64,000 nucleotides of DNA, taken from assembly GCA_049889355.1 (NCBI GenBank), contig JBMHDN010000013.1:1-64000 (forward strand), written 5' to 3'. The notes under the pieces were generated by a model. That model saw nothing but the letters and a program-made list of their open reading frames with translations. It was not told where the DNA came from and searched no databases. The position numbers and the translations under genes are program-made. Numbering within the stretch: the stretch's first letter is position 1; every line of letters starts with the position of its first letter. Shown here in pieces: positions 27,699-35,387 of this stretch. The stretch is from JBMHDN01 sp049889355 (GTDB taxonomy: Bacteria; Pseudomonadota; Alphaproteobacteria; Puniceispirillales; Puniceispirillaceae).

Positions 27699-28493
27699 TC
27701 AGCTCTTCAAAAAGGAAACCAAATGGCGGTTCAAGATTTCAGGGGCTTCACTCGGTATCATATGGCCAGATTGTTCCAGCTCAACCAGCTGGGCTCCAGC
27801 AATAGATTGCGCCATCTCGCGCCCGCGTTTTAAAGGCGTCATTTTATCTTTCTTGGCCAGCACAACCAGCGCCGGTACAGACACTGAATCTGCGGCTTCT
27901 GGCCCGCCATCAAAAGCCTGACAGGCTGATAAATCAGCATGTAGCGCATCTTGGTGATTGGCTTTCATCTGCGCTGTGCCATAGCCCAGATGGGTCTGAC
28001 CTGGTACCGGATGGTCAAATAAATGCGCAGCCTGACCATGACCCCAGCTGGTCATCATATGAATGGCTGCGATTTGATTTTTCTTGGCTGAAGAGAGCAG
28101 CTGGTCATTCACCGGAATAGAGAGTGCGCCTGCTATCAGCACCAGTTTTTCAACATGCTGGGGATAAAGCTTGGCCATCGCCAGGGCGACAAGACAGCCT
28201 TGTGAATGACCAGCCACTGTTGCTTTTTCAATGCCAAGCTCAGCCATCAGCCCGGCCAGCCAATCGGCCATATCCTCAATCCGGTTTAATGGTGTGCCGC
28301 CTGACAGGTAATGGCCTGGAAAATCAGGTGCCAAAACATTATAACCTTCACTGGCGAAATAACGTGTCTGGAGCGCAAAACCCAGATGAGACTGGCCTGA
28401 GCCATGCAGGAAAATAACCGTCTTTTTGGCACTGTCCAACGGCTTGCCGCCAGTGGCCAGATGCACGTCTGCACCGCGATAGCTGACTTTCAT
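27699..28493 (-). CDS. Alpha/beta hydrolase
   Basis: A 264-residue hydrolase. The oxyanion segment is FLHGSGQSHLGFALQ, the nucleophile elbow GHSQGCLV has the serine, and the late HMIPSEAPE motif offers the catalytic histidine. The aspartate is probably in VVLAKKDKMTP. It lies five bases upstream of the dehydrogenase/hydratase fusion gene and 15 bases downstream of the metY-type gene, within one operon. A thioesterase or ester-hydrolase role in clearing acyl-CoA or ester intermediates of DMSP metabolism is possible but unproven. Confidence 0.8.
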   Translation of the reverse strand: MKVSYRGADVHLATGGKPLDSAKKTVIFLHGSGQSHLGFALQTRYFASEGYNVLAPDFPGHYLSGGTPLNRIEDMADWLAGLMAELGIEKATVAGHSQGCLVALAMAKLYPQHVEKLVLIAGALSIPVNDQLLSSAKKNQIAAIHMMTSWGHGQAAHLFDHPVPGQTHLGYGTAQMKANHQDALHADLSACQAFDGGPEAADSVSVPALVVLAKKDKMTPLKRGREMAQSIAGAQLVELEQSGHMIPSEAPEILNRHLVSFLKS

Positions 28494-28508
28494 ACTGCCT
28501 GTCCCTTA

Positions 28509-29807
28509 TTATGATTTTGCCTGTTTTGAGGCTGCGCGAAAGCCAATTTCAAAATCGGCCATGATATCTTTGACATCTTCTAATCCCACCGAAAGGCGGA
28601 TCATATCATCTGAGAGTCCGCCTGCCTTCATAGCCTCTGCGTCAATATGAGAATGGGTGGTACTGGCAGGGTGAATCACCAAGGTTTTGGCATCACCCAC
28701 ATTGGCCAGATGAGAAGAGAGCTCAACCGCCTCGATAAAGGCGCGTCCTGCATCACGTCCACCCTTCACCCCAAAGGTGATGATAGAACCAGCACCTTTT
28801 GGCATGGTGCGTTTGACCAGATCATGGGCTGGATGATCTGGTAATTCAGGATGACGGACCCAGGCAACCGCCTCATGCTGGCTGAGATAATCCAGAAGTG
28901 CGCGGGTATTTTCGATATGTTTTTGCATCCGCAAAGGCAAGGTTTCTATCCCTTGCAACAAATGAAAAGCATTGGTAGGCGAGAGGGTGGGTCCCAGATT
29001 ATACATCGCTTCAGCGCGTGCTTTGGCGGTAAAGGCAATCGGCCCGAACTCTTCATAAAAATTAATGCCATCCATCGAATAATGCGCATCAGCAATCGTT
29101 GGGAAGCGGTCATTCTGGCCCCAGTCAAACTGGCCACCATCCAGCACCGCTCCGCCAAGGGCAATGCCATGACCGCCAATCCATTTGGTCAGAGAGTGGA
29201 CCACCAGATGTGCGCCTAATTTTAAAGGCTGCATCAGATAAGGCGTGTTGAAAGTGCCGTCAAGCACCAGCGGCACACCGGCTTTATTAGCCACCGCAGC
29301 AACCGCCTCTACATCCATGACATCAAGGCCTGGATTGCCGACCACTTCGCCGAAAATCATTTTTGTGTTGGGCTGGATAGCCGCTTCAATGGCGTTTGGA
29401 TCGGTCGGGTCAACAAAGCTGGTGGTGATACCAAAACGCGGCAAAGTATATTTCAGCAAATTGACATTCGCGCCATAAAGCTGGGAAGAGGAGACGATAT
29501 GATCACCTTGTGAACATAAGGTCATCAACACCACATACAGCGCAGACATACCAGAGGCGGTGGCGATACAGGCAGCCGCCCCTTCTAATGCGCAAAGCCT
29601 TTGTTCCAGCACCGCGACTGTCGGGTTTGAAATCCGGCTATAGAGATGTCCGCCCTGTTCCATATTGAACAAAGCGGCGGCATGGCGGGTATCCTGAAAC
29701 ACATAAGAGGTGGTCTGATGAATAGGTACAGCCCGTGAACCATGGCGTTCATCTGGAGTCTGGCCTGCATGCAGGCTCAATGTATCAAAACGATAATCCT
29801 TGCTCAT
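28509..29807 (-). CDS. metY: O-acetylhomoserine sulfhydrylase (MetY type)
   Basis: A PLP enzyme of 432 residues that joins O-acetylhomoserine with sulfide or methanethiol to form homocysteine or methionine. The opening FDTLSLHAGQTPDERHGSRAVPIHQTTSYVF is diagnostic, YSRISNPTVAVLEQRLCALEGAAACIATASGMSA follows, and the PLP lysine is in HSLTKWIGGHG. Length fits the O-acetylhomoserine type rather than the shorter MetB/MetC types. It sits between dmdC and an alpha/beta hydrolase in the facing DMSP operon, so methanethiol from DMSP is a natural thiol donor here; that link is inference. Confidence 0.88.
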   Translation of the reverse strand: MSKDYRFDTLSLHAGQTPDERHGSRAVPIHQTTSYVFQDTRHAAALFNMEQGGHLYSRISNPTVAVLEQRLCALEGAAACIATASGMSALYVVLMTLCSQGDHIVSSSQLYGANVNLLKYTLPRFGITTSFVDPTDPNAIEAAIQPNTKMIFGEVVGNPGLDVMDVEAVAAVANKAGVPLVLDGTFNTPYLMQPLKLGAHLVVHSLTKWIGGHGIALGGAVLDGGQFDWGQNDRFPTIADAHYSMDGINFYEEFGPIAFTAKARAEAMYNLGPTLSPTNAFHLLQGIETLPLRMQKHIENTRALLDYLSQHEAVAWVRHPELPDHPAHDLVKRTMPKGAGSIITFGVKGGRDAGRAFIEAVELSSHLANVGDAKTLVIHPASTTHSHIDAEAMKAGGLSDDMIRLSVGLEDVKDIMADFEIGFRAASKQAKS

Positions 29808-29843
29808 CTTCTGCTCTTTCTGTTCAGTCTTGGTGCCGCCTGT

Positions 29844-31601
29844 TCACGCACGCCCCAGCCAATCTGATTGCATGTTTACGGATGCCTGTGCGCCTTGTGT
29901 AATATTGACAGCGTGCAAATGGGCTTTTGGCAATATCTGGTTCCGATAAATAACACAGCTTTGTTGGCGTGCAGCAAGAAAATCTGATCCATATTTGCCT
30001 GTATCGGCCAGTTGGCGTGCCTTATGCTCAGCCCGGCCCATCAGCCAGCCACCAAACACAACCCCCAACATCATCACCCAATCTACACCTGCTGCGGCAA
30101 CCAGCCGGGCATCTGACTGATTATCAAGCAGATAGCGAAGAGCTGAGCGGCATGCGGTGATGCTCTCATTCAACGCATCACCTGCCGCTTTATCCCATGT
30201 GCTGGCTTCATGGTTGATCTCATCAAGCAAGGTTGAAATACCAGCCCCACCATCGCGCAAGGTTTTGCGGAACATCAAATCATTCGCCTGAATGGCCGTT
30301 GTTCCCTCATAAATAGGCAAAATGCGGCTATCCCTAAAATGTTGGGCAGCACCTGTTTCTTCGATAAAGCCCATGCCGCCATGGATTTGCACCGCATCTG
30401 AGGTCAGCGCTACAGACCGTTCAGTCAGCCAGCCTTTGATAATCGGCACCAGCAAGGCAGCGGCCTCTGCCTTTTCAGTGTCTGCTTCTGCCAAATCCAG
30501 CATCAATGCGCCCTGATAGGCCAGCGCACGCATCCCATCAATTTCCGCTTGCATCACACCCAGCATACGCAGCACATCTGGGTGTTCAATAATGCTGGCT
30601 CCTTTGTCGGCACCCAGCGGTTGGCCTTGTACGCGATCACGTGCATAGGATAATGCCTGCTGAAACGCGCGCTCAGACAAGGCAAGCCCTTGGAGGCCGA
30701 CTGCGAAACGTGCATGGTTCATCATCGAGAACATCAGCTTCAGCCCGTCATTTTCAGCCCCGACCAGATAGCCAATCGCCCCGCCTTCTTCGCCATATTG
30801 CATAACACAGGTGGGTGAGCTTTTAATGCCGAGTTTCTTTTCAATCGACAGGCATTTCAGATCATTTGGCTGGCCTGGATTGCCGTTTTCATCTGGCAGG
30901 AATTTCGGCACGATAAAGACCGAAATGCCTTTGACACCTTCTGGTGCACCTTCACATCGTGCCAACACAAAATGGACGATATTTTCGGCCATATCATGCT
31001 CGCCATAGGTGATATAGATTTTCTGGCCTGTGATCCGGTAATGATCTCCTTCTTTGACAGCCAGAGTCTTGATGGCGGCAAGGTCAGTGCCGGCCTGCGG
31101 CTCTGTCAAATTCATCGTGCCTGTCCATCGGCCGGCAATCATCGGCGGCAAATAGGTTTGTTTTTGTGCGGCGCTGGCATTTTTCTGCAAGGCATAAACA
31201 AGGCCTTGAGTTAGCAAATGACAGAGCGCAAAACCCATATTGGCTGACTGCCACATTTCATTTACCGGTGTGGCCACAAGCCCTGGCAGATTTTGTCCGC
31301 CATAGGCATCACTGCCTTCAATCGCTGTCCAGCCGCCTTCTGCCATGGCGGCATAGGCTTTTGCAAAGCCAGTCGCGGTTTCGATGCGGCCATCTTGCCG
31401 GCGCACCGCCCCTTGTTGGTCACCAGAATGGTTCAGCGGGGCGATTTCATCACGCGCCAATTTACCGGCTTCCTCTAGAATAGCTCTGGTCAGCTCATCC
31501 GATACATCTTCTGCCTTTGGATGGCCGTCTAGCTTTTCCAGCCCTACAATTTCTTGCAAGGTGAACATCATTTCTTCAATTGGCGGGTGATAGCCACTCA
31601 T
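29844..31601 (-). CDS. dmdC: Methylmercaptopropionyl-CoA dehydrogenase-type acyl-CoA dehydrogenase (DmdC-like)
   Basis: An FAD acyl-CoA dehydrogenase of 585 residues. The size and C-terminal extension fit the long DmdC/AidB-like class rather than the 380-residue beta-oxidation type. It shows MMFTLQEIVGL at the start, MNLTEPQAGTDLAAIKT for FAD binding, and VQIHGGMGFIEETGAAQHFRDSRILPIYEGTTAIQANDL with the likely catalytic glutamate. I set the start at 31601 because GGGGT precedes that ATG; a frame extension of 21 residues has no ribosome site. As first gene of the operon with metY it would oxidise methylmercaptopropionyl-CoA to methylthioacryloyl-CoA. Confidence 0.85.
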   Translation of the reverse strand: MSGYHPPIEEMMFTLQEIVGLEKLDGHPKAEDVSDELTRAILEEAGKLARDEIAPLNHSGDQQGAVRRQDGRIETATGFAKAYAAMAEGGWTAIEGSDAYGGQNLPGLVATPVNEMWQSANMGFALCHLLTQGLVYALQKNASAAQKQTYLPPMIAGRWTGTMNLTEPQAGTDLAAIKTLAVKEGDHYRITGQKIYITYGEHDMAENIVHFVLARCEGAPEGVKGISVFIVPKFLPDENGNPGQPNDLKCLSIEKKLGIKSSPTCVMQYGEEGGAIGYLVGAENDGLKLMFSMMNHARFAVGLQGLALSERAFQQALSYARDRVQGQPLGADKGASIIEHPDVLRMLGVMQAEIDGMRALAYQGALMLDLAEADTEKAEAAALLVPIIKGWLTERSVALTSDAVQIHGGMGFIEETGAAQHFRDSRILPIYEGTTAIQANDLMFRKTLRDGGAGISTLLDEINHEASTWDKAAGDALNESITACRSALRYLLDNQSDARLVAAAGVDWVMMLGVVFGGWLMGRAEHKARQLADTGKYGSDFLAARQQSCVIYRNQILPKAHLHAVNITQGAQASVNMQSDWLGRA

Positions 31602-31754
31602 CACAATACCCCATGTCGCAATCGTCAGATCATCCAGACCTTCTTTTGTCATTATGTAGGTCATTTTTAGTCAAAAATCTGAAAAAAAATGTATTTTAAG
31701 CGAACTTAACCTGCTCATTTTATGAGGTGGAAGCTTGAGTGATGGACTGTTTTG

Positions 31755-31789
31755 GGCCTATCTCTCTGTTTCACGTGATCTGATAGGCC
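31755..31789. promoter_or_regulatory. Nested inverted repeats in the dmdC-YHYH divergent spacer
   Basis: GGCCTATC (31755-31762) and GATAGGCC (31782-31789) are perfect inverted repeats. Inside lies the 8-base palindrome TCACGTGA (31771-31778). A third small dyad, TCACC-TCT-GGTGA, follows at about 31798-31810. The 233-base spacer separates two divergent genes, so regulator binding is plausible, but the regulator is unknown. Confidence 0.45.
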
Positions 31790-31834
31790 GCTATATTCAC
31801 CTCTGGTGAGGCAAAATAACTAGGGTGATCCAAT

Positions 31835-32785
31835 ATGTTTTTAAATCGCAACCAACAGGTTTGGGTAGGGTTGATTTGCAGTCTTTTTCTGGCCTCCAGC
31901 CCAACTGTTGCGCATCAGTCAGGCCAGCATGCGATCACTGAAGATACGCAGGTAATGGCCATCGGGTCCGCACAAATGCACATAGCAGGTGATAAGCGGG
32001 TGATCACATCAGATGGGCTAGCGTCACATCAGACAGGGCAATTTCCTAACCGCGGCAATCCTAACCGCATTTCTGCCCAATCCATATCGGTGGAAATGCC
32101 GCTTCACCCTGTGCAGAATAACCTGCCTCAGCCTATCCGTATGATGGGGATTGCGCTCAATGGTATTTTATTTGAACCTGGCACCGCAGAATGTTTTGGC
32201 CAGACAAGAACAAGGCAAAATACATCAATTCAGCGCCCGAAAGCTAGCCAGAAACCAAGAGCAGGGCAACGCGCACAAAGACAAAATGGACAGGCCAGAC
32301 AAACCAGACAGGCCAGGCAAGGCGGTTCGAATGCTTGTGCATGGCGCGAAGAAGCATTGGTCAATGGGAAAGGCCGGCTGGGGCTGGATTCCAATAATGC
32401 CCATGTTCAGCCCAGCGGTCTTTATCACTATCACGGGATACCAGATGGGCTGGTTGCACAATTGCAACCTGATGCCAATGGTGAGGTGCATATTGGCTAT
32501 GCCGCAGATGGGTTCCCACTCTATATGGACCCGCAGGCGCGCCAAGCCCCCTCTTATCAGCTCAAATCAGGTAGCCGACCGTCAGGAGACAACCAGCCGG
32601 GTGGGCTTTATGATGGCACCTATACAGCTGACTTTGAGTTTCGCGCAGGCTCAGGTAGCTTAGATGAATGTAATGGCCGTATGGTGGCTGGCCAATATCG
32701 CTATTATGCCACTGAGCGTTTTCCTTATCTGCCGCGCTGTCTCTGGGGAAATGTGGATAACAGCTTTCAGAAGAAACGCAGATAG
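31835..32785 (+). CDS. Secreted YHYH domain protein
   Basis: A 316-residue exported protein. The N-terminus has a signal peptide (VWVGLICSLFLASSPTVAHQ, about residues 9-28). The namesake motif GLYHYHGIPDGL is near residue 193, followed by IGYAADGFPLYMD and the cysteine-containing YFAT-like end segments DECNGR and PYLPRCLWGN, all typical of YHYH proteins. A basic, glutamine-rich low-complexity stretch (about residues 130-160) separates the halves. The family's biochemical role is not established; histidines suggest metal binding. It is divergent from dmdC and 29 bases upstream of the acetyltransferase gene. Confidence 0.78.
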   Translation: MFLNRNQQVWVGLICSLFLASSPTVAHQSGQHAITEDTQVMAIGSAQMHIAGDKRVITSDGLASHQTGQFPNRGNPNRISAQSISVEMPLHPVQNNLPQPIRMMGIALNGILFEPGTAECFGQTRTRQNTSIQRPKASQKPRAGQRAQRQNGQARQTRQARQGGSNACAWREEALVNGKGRLGLDSNNAHVQPSGLYHYHGIPDGLVAQLQPDANGEVHIGYAADGFPLYMDPQARQAPSYQLKSGSRPSGDNQPGGLYDGTYTADFEFRAGSGSLDECNGRMVAGQYRYYATERFPYLPRCLWGNVDNSFQKKRR

Positions 32786-32814
32786 ACTCAAAACAGGAAT
32801 GCAAAAACCAAAAC

Positions 32815-33282
32815 ATGGATAAAAAAGACAGACAACAGATTAGATTCCAGCTTTTAACGCCAGATGATCTGGATTTGATGCGCGATTTGCTGGGCCTCTA
32901 TGGCCATGTCTTTGAGATGGCAGACACCTATCAGGCACATCAGCCAGATGATAGCTATCTTGCCAATTTGCTAAAACGAGATGATTTTATTTCGCTTGTC
33001 GCACGTGAGGGCAATCAGGTGATCGCCGGCCTATCTGGCTATGTCTTACATAAATTTGAGCAGAACAGGCGCGAGTTTTATATTTATGATCTGGCGGTGC
33101 ATGAAAACTGGCGGCGCAGAAAAATAGCAACTGGCCTGATTAACCGCCTGAAAGAAGAGGCACGGGTACGCGATATCTATGTGATTTTCGTTCAGGCTGA
33201 TTTTGGTGATTTGCCAGCCATGGCCCTTTATCGCAGTTTAGGGCTGGAAGAGCAGGCGCTCCATTATGATATCCAGCCCTAA
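32815..33282 (+). CDS. GNAT acetyltransferase related to aminoglycoside 3-N-acetyltransferase AAC(3)-I
   Basis: A 155-residue GNAT enzyme that would move acetyl from acetyl-CoA to an amine. The acetyl-CoA loop is RRRKIATGLINRLK. Several segments follow the AAC(3)-I family closely: HQPDDSYLANLLKRDDFISL, YVLHKFEQNRREFYIYDLAVHENWRRRKIA, YVIFVQADFGDLPAMALYRSLGL and the ending HYDIQP. It matches the usual size of about 150-177 residues. I know of no mobile-element sequence around it here, so it looks like a resident chromosomal relative and not an acquired cassette. The native substrate may not be an antibiotic. Confidence 0.82.
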   Translation: MDKKDRQQIRFQLLTPDDLDLMRDLLGLYGHVFEMADTYQAHQPDDSYLANLLKRDDFISLVAREGNQVIAGLSGYVLHKFEQNRREFYIYDLAVHENWRRRKIATGLINRLKEEARVRDIYVIFVQADFGDLPAMALYRSLGLEEQALHYDIQP

Positions 33283-33295
33283 GCGCATATTTGGT

Positions 33296-34798
33296 TTAAC
33301 CTAATGTAGGCATAGTGAATTGAGGGTCCAGCCGTTGACCGGTTGGCCAGCGTGTCGTGGTGGTTTTCAGGCGGGTGTAGAAACGCACCCCTTCCATGCC
33401 ATGCACCCCATGATCACCGAAAATGGAATCCTTCCAACCGCCAAAGCTGTGGAAAGCCATGGGCACAGGGATAGGTACATTAATCCCGACCATCCCAACT
33501 TCAATATCGGCTGAGAAATTACGCGCTGTATCGCCATCGCGGGTGAAAATAGCTGTCCCGTTGGCATAACCATGGCCATGAATCAAATCGACGGCCTCAG
33601 CATAGCTATTTTTGCGCACCATAGAGAGGACAGGACCAAAAATTTCGTCTCGATAACAGGCCATATCTTCACGCACATGATCAAGCAGTGTGCCGCCGGT
33701 GAAATAGCCATTCTCATAGCCTTGCTTATCTTGTTTAAACTGGCGCCCATCACAGACCAGCGTAGCACCAGCCGCTTCTGCACCATCAATATAAGAGGTC
33801 ACGCGGTCCAACGCATCTTTGGTCACCAATGGACCCATTTCAGCGGCCGGATCATTCCAAGGACCGATTTTCATGGCTTCGATTTTAGGGGCCAGTTTTG
33901 CGGCCAGCGCATCTGCCACCGCATCGCCCACAGGCACCGCAACCGAAATCGCCATACAACGCTCGCCTGCTGAACCAAAGGCAGCCCCCATCAGCGCATT
34001 GGTCGCCATATCTAAATCTGCGTCTGGCATGATGATCATATGATTTTTGGCACCGCCCAATGCCTGCACCCGTTTGCCATGGCGTGTACCAGTTTCGTGA
34101 ATGACCTTGGCAATGGCGGTTGAACCGACAAAGCTGATAGCACGCACATCTTCATGGGTGATCAGCGCATCCACTACCTCTTTACCACCCTGAACCACAT
34201 TGAAAACACCATCAGGCAGGCCTGCTTCTTTCAGCCATGCAGCCATCAAGAGCGAGGCCGAGGGATCACGCTCAGAGGGTTTCAGGATAAAGCTATTGCC
34301 GCAGGCAATTGCCATCGGGAACATCCACATAGGCACCATTGCCGGAAAATTGAACGGGGTGATGCCGACACACACACCAAGCGATTGACGCACCGCAAAA
34401 CTATCAACCCCAGAACCGACATTCTCAGAATAATCACCTTTCAAAAAAGAGGGGGCAGAGGTAGCAAATTCAACCACTTCTAGACCACGCTGAACCTCAC
34501 CAAGCGCATCTTCAAATGTTTTGCCATGTTCTGTTGAAATAGCTTCTGCCAGTTCTTTTCGTCTGTCTTGGAGGATATTTTTAAAAGCATCCATCACCCG
34601 GGCGCGGCGCAAGGCAGGTTGGCGTGACCAATCTGGCCAGGCAGCCTTTGCAGAGGCAACAGCCAGCGCCACATCTTCCAGTGTGCCCAGCTGGACCTGT
34701 TTCTCGCTACTGCCTGTTGCAGGATTATAAACAGGCTGGGTGGTTTGTCCGGTACTGGTGGCCACTTCGCCGTTAATAAAATGGGTAATGGTTGTCAT
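33296..34798 (-). CDS. mmsA: CoA-acylating methylmalonate/malonate semialdehyde dehydrogenase
   Basis: A 500-residue aldehyde dehydrogenase relative that converts (methyl)malonate semialdehyde to propionyl- or acetyl-CoA with NAD and CoA. TPFNFPAMVPMWMFPMAIACGNSFILKPSERDPSA and FGSAGERCMAISVAV with the catalytic cysteine are typical. The position of the usual general-base glutamate reads ALGGAKNHMII, the form of the CoA-acylating MmsA class. GAGGGAAA before the ATG at 34798 fixes the start; the longer frame adds 36 unrelated residues. DddC, used after DMSP cleavage, belongs to this class, so its closeness to the dmd genes is suggestive. Valine or inositol breakdown is the alternative. Confidence 0.88.
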   Translation of the reverse strand: MTTITHFINGEVATSTGQTTQPVYNPATGSSEKQVQLGTLEDVALAVASAKAAWPDWSRQPALRRARVMDAFKNILQDRRKELAEAISTEHGKTFEDALGEVQRGLEVVEFATSAPSFLKGDYSENVGSGVDSFAVRQSLGVCVGITPFNFPAMVPMWMFPMAIACGNSFILKPSERDPSASLLMAAWLKEAGLPDGVFNVVQGGKEVVDALITHEDVRAISFVGSTAIAKVIHETGTRHGKRVQALGGAKNHMIIMPDADLDMATNALMGAAFGSAGERCMAISVAVPVGDAVADALAAKLAPKIEAMKIGPWNDPAAEMGPLVTKDALDRVTSYIDGAEAAGATLVCDGRQFKQDKQGYENGYFTGGTLLDHVREDMACYRDEIFGPVLSMVRKNSYAEAVDLIHGHGYANGTAIFTRDGDTARNFSADIEVGMVGINVPIPVPMAFHSFGGWKDSIFGDHGVHGMEGVRFYTRLKTTTTRWPTGQRLDPQFTMPTLG

Positions 34799-34971
34799 AT
34801 TTTCCCTCATCTGATCTGATAAGATTATGGTTTTAACCCACTGCCGATGCCGTGGTAACCTCATGCAGAATTTGCCTGACTTGAACCTTGACTGAAAAGC
34901 TGGCATTTTGCAAAGAGCATGATCACATTTATTTCATGTAATGGATAAATATCACATGGAGAGCAAGAGCG

Positions 34972-35376
34972 ATGCGCACGATTTTGGAAAAATGCCAGAA
35001 AGCCGGTCTGCGCATGACAAGCCAGCGCATGGTGATTGCCCAGCTGATCCATGATGCAGATGACCATCCGGATGTAGATACGATTTATCGGCGCGCTGTG
35101 GAAATTGACCCGGCGATTTCACTGGCAACCATCTATCGCACCGTGGCTATTTTGGAAGAGGCCAATGTGGTCGAAAAGCTGGATATCGGTGATGGGCGCG
35201 CGCGTTATGAGGCCGCTGGTGAGCACCATGAACATCTGGTCGATATTGATACAGGTGAAATTCATGAATTTCACCACGCCGCTTTAGAAGCGTTAAAAGA
35301 ACAGATTGCTCGCGATATGGGTTTTGAGCTGGTCGACCATAGGCTTGAGCTCTATGGCCGGAAACTCAAAAAATAA
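34972..35376 (+). CDS. Fur-family metalloregulator, Fur/Mur type
   Basis: A 134-residue metal-responsive repressor. The winged helix includes GLRMTSQRMVIAQLI and ISLATIYRTVAILEEANVVEKLDI. The metal-binding dimer region reads EHHEHLVDIDTGEIHEFHHAALEALKEQIARDMGFELVDHRLELYG, which is the alphaproteobacterial Fur/Mur pattern without the CxxC pairs seen in Zur. It probably senses iron or manganese. GGAGAGCAAGAG precedes the ATG. It is divergent from mmsA and convergent with the aminotransferase gene. The other Fur-family gene at 50975 is a Zur type. Confidence 0.87.
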   Translation: MRTILEKCQKAGLRMTSQRMVIAQLIHDADDHPDVDTIYRRAVEIDPAISLATIYRTVAILEEANVVEKLDIGDGRARYEAAGEHHEHLVDIDTGEIHEFHHAALEALKEQIARDMGFELVDHRLELYGRKLKK

Positions 35377-35387
35377 ACCCCTTATTT

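Noticed and set aside
32815..33282. Acquired resistance cassette
   Set aside because: No integrase, attC site, insertion sequence or composition shift is seen around the gene.
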